A stretch of 7,686 bases of DNA from Thermoplasmata archaeon (GTDB lineage Archaea; Thermoplasmatota; Thermoplasmata; Lutacidiplasmatales; UBA184). The DNA is taken from positions 3,268 to 10,953 of the forward strand of contig JAKIVW010000055.1 of the NCBI GenBank assembly GCA_022750355.1. The letters are read 5' to 3'. This document shows, in pieces, positions 6,166 through 7,686 of this stretch. The notes beneath the pieces were generated by a model. That model was not told the DNA's origin. It was given only the letters and a program-made list of their open reading frames with translations, and ran no database searches. The position numbers and the translations under genes were made by a program. Position 1 is the first letter of the stretch. Every line of letters begins with the position of its first letter.

Positions 6166-6872
6166 GGCGACAGAGTCCCGTCCCGGCTCCAGGTCAGGAT
6201 CGGGGTCGAGCTCGTCCGTGCGAGTTCGGTCAGTCCGCGGGCCGCCCAACGCAGCTTGGCCCGCTTGCGTCCCTTCGCGAGCGCGTCGGGCTCCTCCACA
6301 TGTTCGAAGTCGAATCCCCAGAGCAGCACACGGGCCGCCCCCAGGGCCTCCGCGAGGAAGACCGCACGATCCCCGTCGGTGAATCCCCCCACATTCAGGA
6401 GCCCCGCTCCCGGCGGACCCGCCCAGGAGCCCGCCAGCTCTCCCGGAAATTGGGGGACCCATTCCTCGAGGAGAGCCCCGTTGTCGCCGTGGGCGTGGAC
6501 GACCACGACGGCGCCACGCCGATTGGCGTTCACCTCCGAGGGGACGGGTCCGTCCAGGTCCGTCACGACCACGTCCGGTACGAGGCCCGACTCGAGGCAC
6601 GTGGCGGCGGCCCCGTCGGCGGCTACGACCGCCACTCCTCCCGGCGTGAACGGTCTCCGCCAGAGGGGCGGCGGCCCGGACCTGGGTCCCAAACCCACGA
6701 CGACCACCTCCTTCCCCTGAAGGCGGGGGGCGATGCGCTCGGCGGGACGGGTGAGCGCCGCCGACGGGAGCAGCGCCATGAGCTTTCGCGCCGACTCCTC
6801 CTCCCGCTCCCAAGAGAACTCGAACTCCTGGCGGATCTGCTCGTACAGCGGGGCCCAGCGGGAGTACTCCAA
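6126..6872 (-). CDS. mptE: 6-hydroxymethyl-7,8-dihydropterin pyrophosphokinase (MptE type)
   Basis: This 248-residue protein matches the archaeal DUF115 family, which transfers pyrophosphate from ATP to 6-hydroxymethyl-7,8-dihydropterin in the methanopterin/folate-type cofactor pathway. Visible blocks are the N-terminal helix EYSRWAPLYEQIRQEF, the nucleotide strand VVVVGLGPRSG (56-66), AADGAAATCLESGLVPD (84-100) followed by VTDLDG (103-108), HAHGDN (126-131), GGFTDGDRA (162-170) and the LLWGFDF strand (183-189). Asp and His residues of these blocks are the likely metal and substrate ligands (family knowledge). The start is TTG at 6872: the conserved N-terminus begins there and no ATG or GTG lies in frame between it and the promoter. 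GGGGAG (6875-6880) precedes it. The gene is divergent from ftsZ and shares its TATA element. Its 3' end overlaps the GT-C-like gene by 40 nt. Confidence 0.9.
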   Translation of the reverse strand: MEYSRWAPLYEQIRQEFEFSWEREEESARKLMALLPSAALTRPAERIAPRLQGKEVVVVGLGPRSGPPPLWRRPFTPGGVAVVAADGAAATCLESGLVPDVVVTDLDGPVPSEVNANRRGAVVVVHAHGDNGALLEEWVPQFPGELAGSWAGPPGAGLLNVGGFTDGDRAVFLAEALGAARVLLWGFDFEHVEEPDALAKGRKRAKLRWAARGLTELARTSSTPILTWSRDGTLSPYSIGGMDGASTR

Positions 6873-6898
6873 AGCTCCCCTGCACCGCCGTCTATGGC

Positions 6899-6905
6899 TT
6901 TATAA
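6899..6905. promoter_or_regulatory. Shared, palindromic TATA element between mptE and ftsZ
   Basis: TTTATAA on + (core TTATAA, 6900-6905, a perfect palindrome) is the only AT-rich element in the 69-nt gap. On the minus strand it lies about 29 nt from the mptE TTG, giving a leader of at most a few nt. On the + strand it predicts a start near 6927-6930, leaving 12-15 nt before the ftsZ ATG. Both genes probably use it. Confidence 0.6.
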
Positions 6906-6941
6906 TGAGGCCCCTGCTCCCACGGCCGGGTACCCCCCTTG

Positions 6942-7686
6942 ATGCGACCACTCGCCCAGGAAATCCTCTCCCATCTGCCCGGAGACTCGAAGCGCGGATC
7001 TGAGCCCGTCCCTCCACCGACGAATGACGACACCGAACTCGAGGCCGTTCTCGCCTCGCTGAAGACCAACATCAAGGTCGTGGGATGTGGTGGGGGAGGT
7101 TGCAACACGATCAACCGGCTCGCGGAGGAAGGCCTCGCGGGCGCGGACATGATCGCGTGCAACACGGATGCGCAGCACCTTCTCGCGATCCACGCCCCGA
7201 AGAAGATCCTGCTCGGCCGGCGTCTGACCCGGGGGCTGGGCGCGGGGGCTCTTCCCCAGGTCGGAGAACAAGCGGCTCACGAAGCGGAGGACGAGCTCAA
7301 GAAGGCGCTCGCCGGCTCGGACATGGTCTTCATCACGCTCGGACTCGGCGGCGGCACCGGGACCGGTTCGGCCTCGGTCGTCGCGCAGGTCGCGAAGGAC
7401 GCGAACGGCGGACAGCCGCTCACGATCGCCGTGTGTACTCTCCCGTTCGCGTCGGAGGGCCTCGTGCGTTCCGAGAATGCGATGTGGGGTCTCGAAAAAC
7501 TCCGCTCCGTCATCGACACCGTCATCACGATCCCGAACGACCGGCTCCTGGAGCTCGTGCCCCGGCTTCCGATCCAGACCGCGTTCAAGGTCGCCGACTC
7601 CGTCCTCGCCCGCGCGATCCGCGGGATCACGGAGATCATCACGCGCCCGGGGCTCGTCAACCTCGACTTCAACGACCTGCGGACGA
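6942..7686 (+). CDS. ftsZ: Cell-division GTPase FtsZ (3' partial)
   Basis: The frame runs open from ATG 6942 to the window edge, giving 248 residues of a protein normally about 350-400 long. After a non-conserved extension of about 43 residues rich in Pro and Asp/Glu come the GTP-binding strand [16 protein letters not shown] (45-60), NTDAQHLL (74-81), [13 protein letters not shown] (96-108), the tubulin/FtsZ signature [11 protein letters not shown] (134-144), [17 protein letters not shown] and LVNLDFNDL near the edge, just before the catalytic T7 loop would finish. NTINRL and the LTRGLGAG block are the archaeal style. It polymerises with GTP into the division ring at midcell. ATG 6942 is preceded in frame by TTG (6939); there is no clear Shine-Dalgarno, which fits the short leader predicted from the shared TATA element. 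Confidence 0.95.
   Translation, partial: MRPLAQEILSHLPGDSKRGSEPVPPPTNDDTELEAVLASLKTNIKVVGCGGGGCNTINRLAEEGLAGADMIACNTDAQHLLAIHAPKKILLGRRLTRGLGAGALPQVGEQAAHEAEDELKKALAGSDMVFITLGLGGGTGTGSASVVAQVAKDANGGQPLTIAVCTLPFASEGLVRSENAMWGLEKLRSVIDTVITIPNDRLLELVPRLPIQTAFKVADSVLARAIRGITEIITRPGLVNLDFNDLRT

Noticed and set aside
6861..6870. 10-bp palindrome ggagtactcc at the mptE start
   Set aside because: Several palindromes of this length are expected by chance in a window of this size.
5452..6885. A 477-residue open frame on the minus strand
   Set aside because: It is Arg/Gly-rich without motifs and lies antisense to the GT-C-like gene and out of frame over mptE.
6900..7672. Two minus-strand open frames opposite ftsZ
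   Set aside because: The FtsZ motifs on the + strand are unmistakable; the antisense frames are Arg/Ser-rich shadows.
1..7686. CRISPR array, insertion sequence, prophage or defence island
   Set aside because: No regularly spaced repeats, transposase, integrase or recognised defence proteins were seen; the genes are mostly housekeeping.

Overview
The window looks like GC-rich archaeal DNA, most plausibly from the Thermoplasmatota (inference). The markers are an archaeal MptE-type pterin pyrophosphokinase, an Orc1/Cdc6-like protein, an archaeal-style FtsZ, and TATA boxes about 25 nt upstream of start codons that imply leaderless transcripts. The first ~190 bases look different: they hold the end of a bacterial-looking gene and a long hairpin of a kind I associate, from memory, with planctomycete intergenic DNA. 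A boundary lies somewhere between about 190 and 237, either a real insertion edge or a chimeric assembly join.

Layout: 1-120 (+) is a gene tail, and 129-189 is a hairpin with 25-bp arms. Then come eight genes on strictly alternating strands: 237-1448 (-) divergent Orc1/Cdc6-like ATPase; 1645-2757 (+) isocitrate dehydrogenase; 2754-3185 (-) YjbQ-family protein; 3247-3771 (+) two-helix membrane protein with a possible PH-like domain; 3784-4173 (-) small protein with a Lys/Pro/Ala-rich tail; 4303-6165 (+) polytopic membrane protein resembling GT-C glycosyltransferases; 6126-6872 (-) MptE; 6942-end (+) FtsZ, cut by the window edge. No two adjacent genes in this set share a strand, so there is no operon among them. 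Starts face each other across short divergent promoter regions, and ends converge with overlaps of 4 and 40 nt or a gap of 12 nt.

The genes are mostly housekeeping: TCA cycle (icd), methanopterin/folate-type cofactor synthesis (mptE), cell division (ftsZ), and probably surface glycosylation (GT-C-like protein). They do not obviously form one pathway. The points that merit a second look are the Orc1/Cdc6-like protein with no Walker A lysine, two TATA elements that seem to serve both strands, a 15-bp palindrome abutting the start of the GT-C-like gene, an unrecognised small domain behind a cationic tail, and the foreign-looking left edge. I saw no RNA gene, CRISPR array, insertion sequence or defence system. 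I did not find convincing evidence of a new multi-gene system.
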